From contig NZ_CP030047.1 in assembly GCF_015291625.1 (NCBI RefSeq), positions 2,976,001-3,040,000 on the forward strand: DNA of 64,000 nucleotides, in the 5' to 3' direction. Shown here piece after piece: positions 29,371 through 38,985 of this stretch. The number at the start of each line of letters is the position of its first letter. The first letter of the stretch is position 1. Source of the DNA: Bradyrhizobium sp. CCBAU 53421. Its GTDB lineage: Bacteria > Pseudomonadota > Alphaproteobacteria > Rhizobiales > Xanthobacteraceae. A program made the translations under genes and the position numbers. The notes beneath the pieces are model-generated. The model did not search any database. It was given only the letters and a program-made list of their open reading frames with translations, and had not been told where the DNA came from.

Positions 29371-29636
29371 GCTGGCATCTCCGTTGCAATTGCCAACGCG
29401 CGGCTTCCCAATGACGATGACGAGCGCATCACATTTCATGCACGCTCAAGTAGCGCTCGCTTATTAATAGATCGCTACTGATGGACCCTATTTGCCTTCC
29501 GCTTTTGGCCCAAAGCGGACACCGCGGCGGCACGGAACGATGGCGGCCGTTGACCCGATGGCGTGACGACTGACAAGATCGTCTCAGCGCCATGGCCATG
29601 TCAGAACAACCATCAGGCTGGTGAAAGTCTGCGTGC
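29371..29636. other. Intergenic stretch with repeat copy
   Basis: Holds the GGCCCAAAGCGGAC repeat copy at 29508-29521 and no supported gene. Confidence 0.4.
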
Positions 29637-30491
29637 TCAACGTTTCGGGGTGCGCCCGCGGATATGGTCAAAGCCTTGTTTGATTGCGGCGAAGCGCGCG
29701 TCGACCACCGGCTCGAATTCGAGGTCGGTGAAGATATAGGGCCAGTCGTTCTCGACGCCTTCGCGGACGAGTTCACCGACATAGAAAGGATCGATGCCCT
29801 GAGCGACGCGTTCCCGGATCTGATTGATCCGCTCGGCAAGCGGGCCCGACGTCGGCATGGCACGGACCGCCCCCTCGAAGCGCTTGGGCAGGTTGCGCCC
29901 CGAGTTTGTGATTTGAGTGCGGATGAAGCCGGGACAGAGCACCGATACGCCAATCCCGCGCGGCGCGAGTTCAGGCCGCAATCCTTCGGACAGCGCGACC
30001 ACGCCATACTTTGAAACGTTGTATGCCGTGCTGCCCCCGGAGATAAGCCCGGCGAGCGAGGCCGTGGAGACGATGTGTCCACCCTCGCCATGCTGCTCGA
30101 TCAACGGCCCGAAAATCTCGATCCCCCAAATGGTCGCCATCAGGTTGACGCCCAGGGTCCAATTCCACGACGCGTCGGTCCAGGTGCCATAGGGCCCGCC
30201 GCCGCCGACGCCGGCGTTGTTGACGAGGATATGCACCTTGCCGTAGCGGGCAATTGTGGCTTCGGCGGCGGCCACGAGTTCGGCCTTGAGCGAGACGTCC
30301 GCCTTCACGCCGTCGACATCGACGTTGGTGCGCCTCAGTTGCTCGAGCGCCGCGGACAGCGCCGCTTCCTCGATATCGCAAAGCATGACTTTCGCCCCCG
30401 CCTGGGCGAAAGCGGTCGCGATCCCCAATCCAATGCCTGACGCTGCACCGGTCACGAACGCGGTCTTTCCAGCGAGTTCCTTCACGCGCAT
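29637..30491 (-). CDS. Short-chain dehydrogenase/reductase
   Basis: Classical SDR of 284 residues from ATG 30491 (MRVKELAGKTAFVTG), with GGGGAG four bases upstream; an upstream extension is rejected. Cofactor motif TGAASGIGLG, NNAG motif (ILVNNAGVGGGG), catalytic Ser region (STASL) and YNVSK carry the SDR triad. C-terminal residues suggest a soluble NAD(P)-dependent oxidoreductase; the acidic residue after strand 2 (CDIEEA) favours NAD. Substrate unknown. Confidence 0.92.
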   Translation of the reverse strand: MRVKELAGKTAFVTGAASGIGLGIATAFAQAGAKVMLCDIEEAALSAALEQLRRTNVDVDGVKADVSLKAELVAAAEATIARYGKVHILVNNAGVGGGGPYGTWTDASWNWTLGVNLMATIWGIEIFGPLIEQHGEGGHIVSTASLAGLISGGSTAYNVSKYGVVALSEGLRPELAPRGIGVSVLCPGFIRTQITNSGRNLPKRFEGAVRAMPTSGPLAERINQIRERVAQGIDPFYVGELVREGVENDWPYIFTDLEFEPVVDARFAAIKQGFDHIRGRTPKR

Positions 30492-31366
30492 TCTCCCCTG
30501 TGCATGCGGACACCCTGGCCCAAAACACCAAGTGTCACCGGACGCCATATCACCGCACTTTCGAGCGATTGGGAAGTGAGCGGGATGTCCGCGTCTGGCC
30601 CAGGGCTGACACTGTTGCGACGCTGGCCGATGTCTTCTTCGGCGCAAACGAGGCGATGCCTAGACATCGCCGACGCGCCTTCCATTCAGGGGGACGCCTT
30701 CCGGTGCGTGCCGATGCAGTGCTCGTGCGCACCGTTCAGCGTCGTGTTCGTCCGGCGGGGGATGTCGTGAGAATGCGAAGCTGCGTCACCACCACAACTG
30801 TCATCGCCCGGCCCCGACCGGGCGATCCAGTACGCCGCAGCCTCTCGGCTCAATAACCTGCCTCTGGAATACTGGATCACCCGCGCATGCGAAAGCGGGT
30901 GATGACGCCGAAAAAGCTGTTTGAAATCTTGAATTGCGATCCATCCTCATCGTCGTCCCTGCCCAGGGCGCGATTGCGCTCCGGAGCAGGGACCCATAAC
31001 CACAGGCCGTCATTGCTGAGCGACGCCCGAAACGACGAGTCCCATCCACAATACCAGCCGCGGCGTATGGGTCCCTGCTTTCGCTGGGACGACATTGGAT
31101 ATGGGCACCAGCATTCGCGCCCCGCGAACTCGCCATTGCCAAACCTCGCATTGACCGCGCCGCCGTGGCCGGGCACAGCGTGCGGGCGGTGTCATTGAAC
31201 GGTCGCAAGAGCCGAAGGGGATACCGTCGTATCGGATTTTGCAGTGCAGCAACGACGCAGTTTAGCCCCTGCTAAAGGGGCAATGGCAATCGTCGTTGCT
31301 TGTCTGTAATGGTGCGACCGGATGTCTCGGGGCCGGTATCGTGCTCCGCAATACGCGGGAGGAAAC
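30492..31366. repeat. Long intergenic region with two palindromic repeats
   Basis: 875 bases between divergent SDR and dctP with no supported gene. It contains a degenerate dispersed repeat around 30588-30650; an inverted module at 30802-30907 (ATCGCCCGG ... CCGGGCGAT, then ATCACCCGC ... GCGGGTGAT); a second at 30947-31098 (TCGTCCCTGC ... GGGACCCAT and ATGGGTCCCTGC ... GGGACGAC); and a hairpin GCCCCT/AGGGGC at 31265-31281. The dctP promoter must lie at the right end. Confidence 0.65.
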
Positions 31367-32371
31367 ATGCGTAAATTCATTTTGGCTGCGGCGTCGATCG
31401 CGGCTTTGACCTTTGTCGGGCAGGCTTCGGCGCAGTCGCCGATCGTCATCAAGTTCAGCCACGTGGTGGCGTCGGATACGCCGAAGGGCAAGGCGGCCGA
31501 GAAGTTCAAGGAACTCGCCGAGAAGTACACCGGTGGCAAGGTGAAGGTCGAGGTCTATCCGAACTCGACGCTCTACAAGGACAAGGAAGAACTCGAGGCG
31601 CTGCAGCTCGGCGCGGTGCAGATGCTGGCGCCGTCGAACTCGAAGTTCGGCCCGATCGGCATCAAGGAGTTCGAAGTCTTCGATCTGCCTTACATCCTCC
31701 CCGACCTGAAATCGCTGCGCAAGGTGACCGACGGTCCGCTCGGCGCCCAGCTGCTCAAGAAGCTTGATTCCAAGGGCATGACCGGTCTCGCCTATTGGGA
31801 CAACGGCTTCAAGCAGATGAGCGCGAACAAGAAGCTGGTGGCGCCCGCCGACTACAAGGGATTGAAGTTCCGCATCCAGTCGTCGAAGGTGCTGGAGGCC
31901 CAGTTCCGCGCGCTCGGTTCGATTCCGCAGGTGATGGCGTTCTCCGACGTCTATCAGGCGCTGCAGACCGGCGTGGTCGACGGCCAGGAGAACACCTGGT
32001 CGAACATCTACACCCAGAAGATGCATGAGGTGCAGAAGTACGCCACCGTCACCAATCACGGCTACATCGGCTACGTCGTGGTCGTGAACAAGAAGTTCTG
32101 GGACGGCCTGCCGGCCGACATCCGAGACGAGCTCAACAAGGCGATGAAGGAAGCCACCGAGTTCGGCAACAACCAGTCGGCCAAGGAGAACGAGGACGCG
32201 CTCGCCGACATCAAGAAGGCCGGCAAGACCGAGATCGTCACCTTGACGCCGGAGCAGGACGAGGCGATGCGCAAGGCGATGATGCCGGTCTACAAGGACG
32301 TCGCCTCGCGCGTCGGCCAGCCGCTGATCGACGAATTCCTCAAGGAAACGGGCCGCAGCCCGATGAACTGA
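31367..32371 (+). CDS. dctP: TRAP transporter substrate-binding protein, DctP family
   Basis: 334 residues from ATG 31367 (GGGAGG upstream) with a signal peptide of about 23 residues (MRKFILAAASIAALTFVGQ, ASA cleavage). The mature protein has the DctP opening IVIKFSHVVASDTPKGKAAEKF and the ligand-carboxylate Arg region LKFRIQSS, SDVYQALQTGVVDGQEN. It captures a carboxylate in the periplasm and hands it to DctQM. Substrate (C4-dicarboxylate or other organic acid) unresolved. First gene of a three-gene operon. Confidence 0.94.
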   Translation: MRKFILAAASIAALTFVGQASAQSPIVIKFSHVVASDTPKGKAAEKFKELAEKYTGGKVKVEVYPNSTLYKDKEELEALQLGAVQMLAPSNSKFGPIGIKEFEVFDLPYILPDLKSLRKVTDGPLGAQLLKKLDSKGMTGLAYWDNGFKQMSANKKLVAPADYKGLKFRIQSSKVLEAQFRALGSIPQVMAFSDVYQALQTGVVDGQENTWSNIYTQKMHEVQKYATVTNHGYIGYVVVVNKKFWDGLPADIRDELNKAMKEATEFGNNQSAKENEDALADIKKAGKTEIVTLTPEQDEAMRKAMMPVYKDVASRVGQPLIDEFLKETGRSPMN

Positions 32372-32376
32372 GGCGT

Positions 32377-32414
32377 GATCCGGAAAAGCGGACACCGGTT
32401 TTCCGATCATGCTC
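32377..32414. repeat. Short palindromic repeat between dctP and dctQ
   Basis: GATCCGGAAAAGC then GGTTTTCCGATC: an inverted repeat starting six bases after the dctP stop. The pattern GATCCGGAAAA...TTTTCCGATCATGC belongs to a repeat family I recognise from rhizobial intergenic regions. It could stabilise dctP mRNA over dctQM. Confidence 0.65.
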
Positions 32415-32522
32415 GACAAATCGCGGATCTGAACCGCAAACATAACGAACGCCGCGGCCGCGTGAGGCCGCGGTTTGGGTGCCGTGGCCGGTTGCCGCAT
32501 CAGGCCATGACAGGGGAGATCA

Positions 32523-33095
32523 ATGCTGCTGAAAATTCTGGACCGGCTCGAGGAAATCATCATCGCGAGCCTGATGGGCGCTGCGACGCTTCTGACCTTC
32601 ATCACGGTCGTGCACCGCTTCCTGGTCGACGTGCCGGTGCTCTATCCGTATCTGTTCGGCATCAATCTCGCATGGTCGCAGGAACTGTGCATCTACATGT
32701 TCATCTGGATGGCGAAGTTCGGCGCCGCCTATGGCGTGCGTACCGGCATCCATGTCGGCGTCGACGTGTTGATCAACCGCCTCAATGATTTCTGGCGCAA
32801 GCGCACCATCACCTTCGGCCTGCTCGGCGGCGCGCTGTTCACCGCGATCGTCGGCACCATGGGCGCCAAGTTCGTGTTCGAACTGATGCACACCGACCAG
32901 GTCTCGCCGGACATGGAGATCCCGAGCTGGATCGTCTATGCCTGCATCCCGCTCGGCTCCTATCTGATGTGCTTCCGCTTCCTGCAAGTGTGCTGGACCT
33001 ACTGGAAGACCGGCGAGCTGCCGCACCATGACGCCTCCCATGTCGATGGCGTCGAGACCAGCAAGACCGCGCCCGTCGCGCTTGGAGAAGCGTGA
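32523..33095 (+). CDS. dctQ: TRAP transporter small permease, DctQ family
   Basis: 190-residue inner-membrane protein with four hydrophobic helices (LMGAATLLTFITVVHRF; LAWSQELCIYMFIWMAKFGAAYGV, the latter containing the E-W-x-F-like conserved region). It pairs with DctM and scaffolds the carboxylate import. The start is behind AGGGGAGATCA. The stop overlaps the dctM start (ATGA). Confidence 0.93.
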   Translation: MLLKILDRLEEIIIASLMGAATLLTFITVVHRFLVDVPVLYPYLFGINLAWSQELCIYMFIWMAKFGAAYGVRTGIHVGVDVLINRLNDFWRKRTITFGLLGGALFTAIVGTMGAKFVFELMHTDQVSPDMEIPSWIVYACIPLGSYLMCFRFLQVCWTYWKTGELPHHDASHVDGVETSKTAPVALGEA

Positions 33096-34378
33096 TGAGC
33101 GCCGCACTGATCTTCGGACTGCTGTTTGCCCTGATGCTGACGGGCATGCCGATCTCGATTTCGCTCGGTCTGACCGTGCTCACCTTCCTGTTCACGATGA
33201 CCGAGGTGCCGATCGAGAGCGTCGGCCTGAAGCTGTTTTCGGGCCTCGACAATTTCGGCATCATGGCGATCCCGTTCTTCATCCTGGCCGGCACCTTCCT
33301 GACCCGCGGCGGCGTCGCGCGGCGGATGATTGCGTTCACGACCTCGCTGGTCGGGCATCTGCCCGGCGGCCTTGGCCTCGCCGGCGTCGCGGCCTGCGCG
33401 ATGTTCGCGGCGATCTCGGGCTCGAGCGTCGCCACGGTGGTTGCGATCGGCTCGATCATGATGCCGGCGATGGTCGATCACGGCTATCCGAAGCGGTTCG
33501 GCGTCGGCGTGATCTCGACCTCGGGCGCGCTCGGCATCCTGGTGCCGCCCTCGATCATCCTGGTGCTGTACGGCGTCTCCACCAACACCTCGATCGGCGC
33601 GCTGTTCATGGCCGGCATCGTGCCGGGCGTGCTGCTGGCGCTGATGCTGGCCGCGGTGACCTTCTTCGTCGCGCAGCGCAACGGCTATCCGAAGATGCCG
33701 CGCGCAACCATCGGCCAGCAGTTCAAGGCATTCCGCGAGAGCATCTGGGGTCTCTTGCTGATCGCGATCGTGCTCGGCGGCATCTATGGCGGCATCTTCA
33801 CGCCGACCGAAGCGGCCGCGGTCGCCGCCACTTACGCCTTCTTCATCACCGTGTTCGTCTACAAGGAGCTGAAACTCTCCGAGGTGCCGAAGGTGCTGCT
33901 GCAGGCAGCGAGCATGAGCTCGATGCTGCTCTACATCATCACCAATGCGGTGCTGTTCTCGTTCCTGATGACGCATGAACAGATCCCGCAGGAGATGGCG
34001 GCCTGGATCATCGACAAGAACTTCTCGGTGTGGATGTTCCTGCTCGTCGTCAACGTCATCCTGCTGCTCGCCGGCAACGTGATGGATCCGTCGTCGATCC
34101 TCTTGATCATGGCGCCGATCCTGTTTCCGCTGGCGACCAAGCTCGGCGTGCATCCGGTGCATCTCGGCATCCTGATGATCGTCAACACCGAGGTCGGGCT
34201 CTGCCATCCGCCTGTAGGCCTCAACCTCTACATCGCGAGCAGCATTGCCAAGATGGGCATCAGCGAGATCACGATCTCGGTGTTACCGTGGCTGTGCGCG
34301 ATGCTGGTGTTCCTCGGCCTGATCACCTACGTGCCGGAGATCTCGCTGTGGCTGCCGCGGCTGCTCGGAATGATTTAG
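33095..34378 (+). CDS. dctM: TRAP transporter large permease, DctM family
   Basis: 427-residue Na+-coupled transport subunit with about twelve membrane helices. Characteristic segments are MTGMPISISLGL, AIPFFILAGTFLTRGGVARRM, the SGSSVATVVAIGSIMMPAM loop and PPSIILVLYGVSTNTSIGALFMAG. ATG 33095 overlaps the dctQ stop; a GTG three bases earlier is the alternative. A strong inverted repeat follows at 34391-34422. Confidence 0.95.
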   Translation: MSAALIFGLLFALMLTGMPISISLGLTVLTFLFTMTEVPIESVGLKLFSGLDNFGIMAIPFFILAGTFLTRGGVARRMIAFTTSLVGHLPGGLGLAGVAACAMFAAISGSSVATVVAIGSIMMPAMVDHGYPKRFGVGVISTSGALGILVPPSIILVLYGVSTNTSIGALFMAGIVPGVLLALMLAAVTFFVAQRNGYPKMPRATIGQQFKAFRESIWGLLLIAIVLGGIYGGIFTPTEAAAVAATYAFFITVFVYKELKLSEVPKVLLQAASMSSMLLYIITNAVLFSFLMTHEQIPQEMAAWIIDKNFSVWMFLLVVNVILLLAGNVMDPSSILLIMAPILFPLATKLGVHPVHLGILMIVNTEVGLCHPPVGLNLYIASSIAKMGISEITISVLPWLCAMLVFLGLITYVPEISLWLPRLLGMI

Positions 34379-34390
34379 CGCAAACAACAG

Positions 34391-34424
34391 ACATCCAAAG
34401 CGCGACCTCGCGCTTTGGATGTTT
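34391..34424 (+). terminator. Terminator hairpin after the TRAP operon
   Basis: Perfect 14-base stem (ACATCCAAAGCGCG with CGCGCTTTGGATGT) and an ACCT loop, 12 bases after the dctM stop. The T run is short (TT). Confidence 0.75.
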
Positions 34425-34540
34425 CTGCGGTGCAATGAAAGCGGATTACATCTTGGTAAGGGACGTCTCTCTGTCCAATCCGTAAGTTGAAGGGAGTCGC
34501 GGGCGGCATCATCTTCGAGCAAACTTCAAAGGAGGTTTGG

Positions 34541-35119
34541 ATGAAGAAAGTTCTGCTCGCCGGTATCGCGGCGCTCGCGATTGCCGGTTCGACCGCGGTC
34601 TATGCCCAGCATCGCCCGTGGTTCCATGGCCAGATGCGGATGAGCCCGGAGGATCGGGCTGCCTTCCTCGACGCGCGCATTGCCGCGGTGCACGCCGGGC
34701 TGAAGCTCACCGCCGATCAGGAGAAGCTGTGGCCGCCGGTCGAAGCTGCGGTGCGCGACTTCGCCAAGATGCGGCTCGATCGCGCCAATGCACGAATGGC
34801 CGCCGAGAAGACCGATGCGGACAAGGCACAGCCGGATGATCCGGTCGCCCGCCTGCGCGAGCGCGCCGACAATATGACGGCGACCGCAACCTCGCTGAAG
34901 AAGATCGCCGATGCCGCCGACCCGCTCTACAAGACGCTCGACGACAACCAGAAGCGGCGGCTGACCATGCTCACCCACATGGAAGGGCGCGGCTTCGGCG
35001 CCGAGGGCTGGCGCCGCCATCGCCTCGAGCGCGGCATGGACCGCTGGGAGCGCGACGGCCACGACCATCATTTCGACCGCGACGACGGTCCGGATCAGGA
35101 ACGCTCCGGCCGGCTCTGA
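34541..35119 (+). CDS. Periplasmic LTXXQ-motif (Spy/CpxP-like) protein
   Basis: 192 residues from ATG 34541, with AAAGGAGGTTTGG as a strong ribosome site. Signal peptide of about 22 residues (MKKVLLAGIAALAIAGSTAVYA). The LTADQ element at about residue 60, a helical core rich in Arg/Lys/Asp and LKKIADAADPLYKTLDDNQKRR match the LTXXQ family of periplasmic chaperone-like proteins related to CpxP/Spy. The C-terminal tail is His/Asp/Arg-rich. Role in envelope stress or metal binding is an inference. Confidence 0.85.
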   Translation: MKKVLLAGIAALAIAGSTAVYAQHRPWFHGQMRMSPEDRAAFLDARIAAVHAGLKLTADQEKLWPPVEAAVRDFAKMRLDRANARMAAEKTDADKAQPDDPVARLRERADNMTATATSLKKIADAADPLYKTLDDNQKRRLTMLTHMEGRGFGAEGWRRHRLERGMDRWERDGHDHHFDRDDGPDQERSGRL

Positions 35120-35151
35120 ACGCCGCCCGCCGACATCCTCGCCAAGCCGCT

Positions 35152-35180
35152 GAAAGGCCGCCGGAATCCGGCGGCCTTTC
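35152..35180 (+). terminator. Terminator after LTXXQ gene
   Basis: Stem GGCCGCCGG/CCGGCGGCC with AAT loop followed by TTT. Confidence 0.75.
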
Positions 35181-35283
35181 GATTGTCAGAAAGTCGGGAA
35201 AAGTTACGCCTGCTTGCTGGACATCGGGGAATCGCTTTGCTAAACGACCGCTCTCTTGCGAGGGTCATTTCCGGACAAGTTCC

Positions 35284-35359
<76 letters not shown>

Positions 35360-35372
35360 CTCTCAAGGGATT

Positions 35373-35391
35373 GGCCCGCAAGGGCTTTTTT
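35373..35391 (+). terminator. tRNA-Lys terminator
   Basis: GCCC-GCAA-GGGC hairpin directly followed by six T, 15 bases after the tRNA. Confidence 0.85.
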
Positions 35392-35671
35392 CATTTTTAC
35401 GGCAGAACAAACCGGGTCTCGTGCGACGCTTTTTGTGGTCGTACGTCGCACGCCGTGCGACGAGTCAGATAATTGGGGTGCACTGTCACCGGGCGCAGGC
35501 GATCGTAGATGGCAACCTTGCACGTTCACAGACGACCCAGGGCTGACGGCGCGGCTCTCGTTCAAATGAGGCGAAACACAGAGTACGAGATTGGCCGCGC
35601 GCTACACGACCTTTAGGGCGGAGCCCATGCTCCGCTGAAACACCAGCCAAATGAGACCTACCGGTCTGCGC

Positions 35672-37198
35672 TCAGCCCTTCATGCCTTCCTTACGCACCT
35701 GCAGTTCAAGCCTGTCGATGCCGGAATCGGCGCGAGCCGCATTCCGGGCGCGGTAGTGCTTCACGATCGTCTGCGCGCTTCGGTATGAGTGCCCAGTGAT
35801 GTCGCAGATCGTCAGCAGGTCGCAGCCAGCTCGATCAAGAAGCATGACGCAGGTATCACGTAGGTCTTGGTCGTGCTTCTGGTCGAGTTCGCCGGCGCCA
35901 TTTACAAACATCAGCGAAGGACACGGCTTCAGGCGCCATGCTGTTTCATCGCCATTGCTGTCGCGTGCGGTCTGCGCATCCAACCACTTAGCCAATGCAC
36001 TCTTGCGCTGATCGACCGCTCGAGCGCGCTGCGCCTTATTCTCTTCATCCAGAGGAAAAGGGGCGAACAGCCTGTCGACATCTTTAATCAGTTCAGCGTT
36101 CAGTCGCTCTGCGCGTACAATTGCCTGTCGCCCGTTGTCGCGCGCGAGAAAGCCGAAGATTGCCACGGTCCGGGCGGTCGACACCCAATGGCGATAGGTG
36201 CTCTCATCATAAGGCTCACCATTGTCCTCATTGACCACGAGTTCGGGCGGTACCTTATCCAGTTGAAGCCGAAGCTTGATTTCCTTTACTCGTGCACGCG
36301 AGGCATTCAGCCGTGCGCTGAGTTGTGGCGCCTCTTTGATGTCGACAAGTTCGCCAGTCTTGCTCTGCCGGAACGCGTGCCGGCCCTCAACGTCGCTCTC
36401 ATTGCGCATAATCAGACGGTCAGTCTGGCGCTGCCCGGTGAACAATGCCAGATGAAAGCTATCGCCGACCGAAGGCCGTTCGATCGCATCGGCTGCGGCA
36501 ACCCATGCGGAAAACTCGGGCATCGCAACCTGCACGATGCGTCCCTCTGGATGATCGAACTCCATGCCTTCTCGCGGATTGGGTCCGAGACGCCACAGGG
36601 TGCTTTCTTGCCCCCAAGTGAATGCCGCTGAGAGCGTGGCTATCATTGAGAGTGCCATATGATGGCCGCGAGCTGATTTCGCATAGTTATAAAAGGCGCG
36701 GAACTCCGGTTTTCCGATTGATGTCGGAGTCGCAGTCGCGATCGCCTCGAGTTCTCGGACGGGCTCGGCTACGCCAAGCAGCTTGGCGGCACGGATTTCG
36801 GCACGCATCTTCGCCGCCAACTCACGTGATTGCGGTCGGTACAAGATGGCGGAGATACATTTGCGATAGGAAGCTTGCGAAGCTGACGACAACGCCTTGA
36901 ACTCGACCGACTTGCTCCAATCGTCCAGAAGATCTTCGACCGTGGAACGCTTCCGGATCGTAATTTTCTTCGGTAGCTTGCCGGCGCGGCGCGCCGCCTC
37001 AATCTCCGACTTTCGCTTGTCTGAAAAGTCTGATGCTTCTTGGAGATTGAACCACGCACCGACCGGACGTCCTTTTTCATCGTACGGCGGATGGCGCAAG
37101 TCGGCATCGACAAAGCCGAGAGCTCTGGCATAAGCGCCGTGCGACGACCGAGGACGGCCATCACGCCACTTCACATGGGGAAACTTGGGATCGGCCAT
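35672..37198 (-). CDS. Tyrosine-type site-specific recombinase (integrase)
   Basis: 508 residues. The catalytic core is recognisable: Arg I in LFTGQRQTDRLIMR, the second Arg box QDLRDTCVMLL (Gln in place of the usual His-x-x-Arg His), the GHS histidine in CDITGHSYRSAQ, and the nucleophile Tyr in VKHYRARN. An N-terminal core-binding (SAM-like) region precedes it. It ends 313 bases from the tRNA-Lys 3' end, as expected for an integrase adjacent to its attachment site. A small HTH gene lies 60 bases upstream on the same strand. Codon use is less GC-biased than the backbone. Confidence 0.92.
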   Translation of the reverse strand: MADPKFPHVKWRDGRPRSSHGAYARALGFVDADLRHPPYDEKGRPVGAWFNLQEASDFSDKRKSEIEAARRAGKLPKKITIRKRSTVEDLLDDWSKSVEFKALSSASQASYRKCISAILYRPQSRELAAKMRAEIRAAKLLGVAEPVRELEAIATATPTSIGKPEFRAFYNYAKSARGHHMALSMIATLSAAFTWGQESTLWRLGPNPREGMEFDHPEGRIVQVAMPEFSAWVAAADAIERPSVGDSFHLALFTGQRQTDRLIMRNESDVEGRHAFRQSKTGELVDIKEAPQLSARLNASRARVKEIKLRLQLDKVPPELVVNEDNGEPYDESTYRHWVSTARTVAIFGFLARDNGRQAIVRAERLNAELIKDVDRLFAPFPLDEENKAQRARAVDQRKSALAKWLDAQTARDSNGDETAWRLKPCPSLMFVNGAGELDQKHDQDLRDTCVMLLDRAGCDLLTICDITGHSYRSAQTIVKHYRARNAARADSGIDRLELQVRKEGMKG

Positions 37199-37257
37199 AA
37201 AGAGCCTCAGTGCCAGTAAGAGATGGCACCCATTGGAATCTAGCGCGATCTAGTCTG

Positions 37258-37566
37258 TCAAGAGTCGTGCTGGCCGTAAGCTCTCCGCAGCCGCTCCCGG
37301 TGATCCTCGTCGCTTGCTGCTGGCGGCGGCGCGAACGCGTCATTGGCAATCGTCTTTGGGCGCATAGGATGATGTCGGGTAAGCCAAGCATCGAAGCCGG
37401 TGCGTTCCCATTTCAGCGGTCCTCGCTCGCTGATCGGCGAAGGCAAGCCGTCGCGCTCATGCCTGAGGCGGCGCGTGCGATAGAAAGTATCCAGTGAGAC
37501 GCCTATCGCCGTCGCGACCTCGGTCGAAGAATAGGGTGGCTGCATGCTCTGGGGGCGCAAATGCAT
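37258..37566 (-). CDS. Small helix-turn-helix protein (AlpA/excisionase-like)
   Basis: About 102 residues from ATG 37566; alternatives at 37614 and 37545. Core PPYSSTEVATAIGVSLDTFYRTRRLRHERDGLPSPI resembles MerR/AlpA-type DNA-binding HTH of excisionases. It precedes the integrase on the same strand by 60 bases, so the two likely form an operon that controls element excision. Confidence 0.72.
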   Translation of the reverse strand: MHLRPQSMQPPYSSTEVATAIGVSLDTFYRTRRLRHERDGLPSPISERGPLKWERTGFDAWLTRHHPMRPKTIANDAFAPPPAASDEDHRERLRRAYGQHDS

Positions 37567-38019
37567 ATTGTCTCGCCACTCTTGGCTTTTTGACCGAAGG
37601 GTTTGGTGAGGCAAAATGAGCAGATAAGGTTACAGACGAAAAGCATTCCCCACCGCGCGGAGGGAATTCGGCTTCCTTGGAGTACGAATAGGACACCCCG
37701 GCGCTAACACGTCGGGCATTCGTTCGCCTTGGAGCTCACGATAGAACCGTAACTGATGCGGTGGGCCCGACGGCGCCTCATGGGGCTGCAGGTTTCTTTC
37801 GTCGGTCAGAACTCGAACATGCAACCAGACCGTTATGAGCGGCGGGATATGCGCGGATCTCGCGCACCGGGGTTCATCGAAAGATCCGACGATTGCGATA
37901 ATAACCGCGATACAACGCCGTATCGAAGCGAGTCTCCAGCGGCAACGAAGCCGCCGTCAAGAAGTTGACATACAAAACGGCAGAGCCAAAATTCTAACCT
38001 CAGTTCTTACAGGCAAACT
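37567..38019. other. Intergenic stretch, no gene seen
   Basis: No frame with a believable start and protein-like sequence. GC content is below the backbone. Confidence 0.4.
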
Positions 38020-38463
38020 CTAGATCAGATCGCGAAAATCATCTTTCGGACTGTCCTTGGAGTTAATGAATTTCATATTCACGCGCGGCGGAACGGCAAA
38101 GTCGACGTCGAGAAAGGCCGTGCCCAATTTCATTGTGCTCTGAATCCGCTTAGCGGTCGCTGCGCTGGAGATTAGAGCGGAAACTAAGACGCCGTTGCTC
38201 GGAGCCTTCGCCACGATGGCGGTCGCCTTTTGCGTGTCGGGATTGCCGCTAGACTTCAGTCGCAGTCGCGCCTTCGGTGGCAGACCCCAGGTGACTTTGA
38301 ACGTGGTGACCTCATAGCCCATCTGTTCTAACAGAGGCAAAGCATCTCCGACTTGCTGAGTGAACGAATTGAACTCCGACATTAGCTTGCCTGATGTATC
38401 GGACAGGTCAGGTAGCGATAGGTCCGGCATTGACGGCAGTGAGACGGATCGGCGCCCTGTCAT
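38020..38463 (-). CDS. Hypothetical protein
   Basis: 147 residues, unrecognised. Begins with a repetitive SLPSMPDLSLPDLSDTSG stretch, then alpha-beta sequence (EQMGYEVTTFKVTWGLPPKARLRLKSSG ... VSALISSAATAKRIQ). No signal peptide. Could start at an internal ATG. Located in the presumed integrated element. Confidence 0.55.
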   Translation of the reverse strand: MTGRRSVSLPSMPDLSLPDLSDTSGKLMSEFNSFTQQVGDALPLLEQMGYEVTTFKVTWGLPPKARLRLKSSGNPDTQKATAIVAKAPSNGVLVSALISSAATAKRIQSTMKLGTAFLDVDFAVPPRVNMKFINSKDSPKDDFRDLI

Positions 38464-38785
38464 TCCCAGCGCTGAGGCCCTGAAATTCCCAGTGTCCGTT
38501 ACCTAGCAGGCTTACAGCCAAACAGCTGTTGCCTAACTCACACAGGCTACAAGAGAGGAGTCGACACCAGGGCCTACACGCCAGCTCCTCCCGAAACGAG
38601 ACCATACTCAACTATTCCCCAGTACCAGTCCCGTCCCAGGGAGGGGAGTAATCCGTAAGGGCGCTTATCGATTGCCGCCTTCTTCCGGTACCGTGCACAG
38701 CGCTCGGATGGCGCATGGACGGCCCCGGTCCGGGCTAGCAGGGCCACGCGCCGAGGTCGTTTCCATAACGCTCGGTAACTGGGCA
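38464..38785. other. Intergenic stretch, no gene seen
   Basis: No supported gene in this part of the element. Confidence 0.35.
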
Positions 38786-38869
38786 ATGAATGGTGTCGAG
38801 TACAGCCTAGTGGCTCTTGCAGTGATCGCGCTCGTCGTCGGCGTGAGCGTGCTTCTAATCGCTTTCTAA
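38786..38869 (+). CDS. Candidate 27-residue membrane peptide
   Basis: MNGVEYSLVALAVIALVVGVS..., one strong hydrophobic helix covering most of the frame. The ribosome site is weak. It could be a real membrane microprotein or chance; placed here because both ends are clean and the helix is unusually regular. Confidence 0.25.
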   Translation: MNGVEYSLVALAVIALVVGVSVLLIAF

Positions 38870-38985
38870 CTTGTCACATGGACGGCCTAAAGATGGGGCC
38901 TAGTAGCCTTGGCGCTCGTTATCATCCCGTCCGCTTGAGATGACTACGCGAGACAAGACATAGAAAATTGTTTCGCCCAGGAAAA

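Noticed and set aside
32999..34207. Long minus-strand frame opposite dctM
   Set aside because: Shadow frame; charged repeats of DRGR type, opposite a clear transporter gene.
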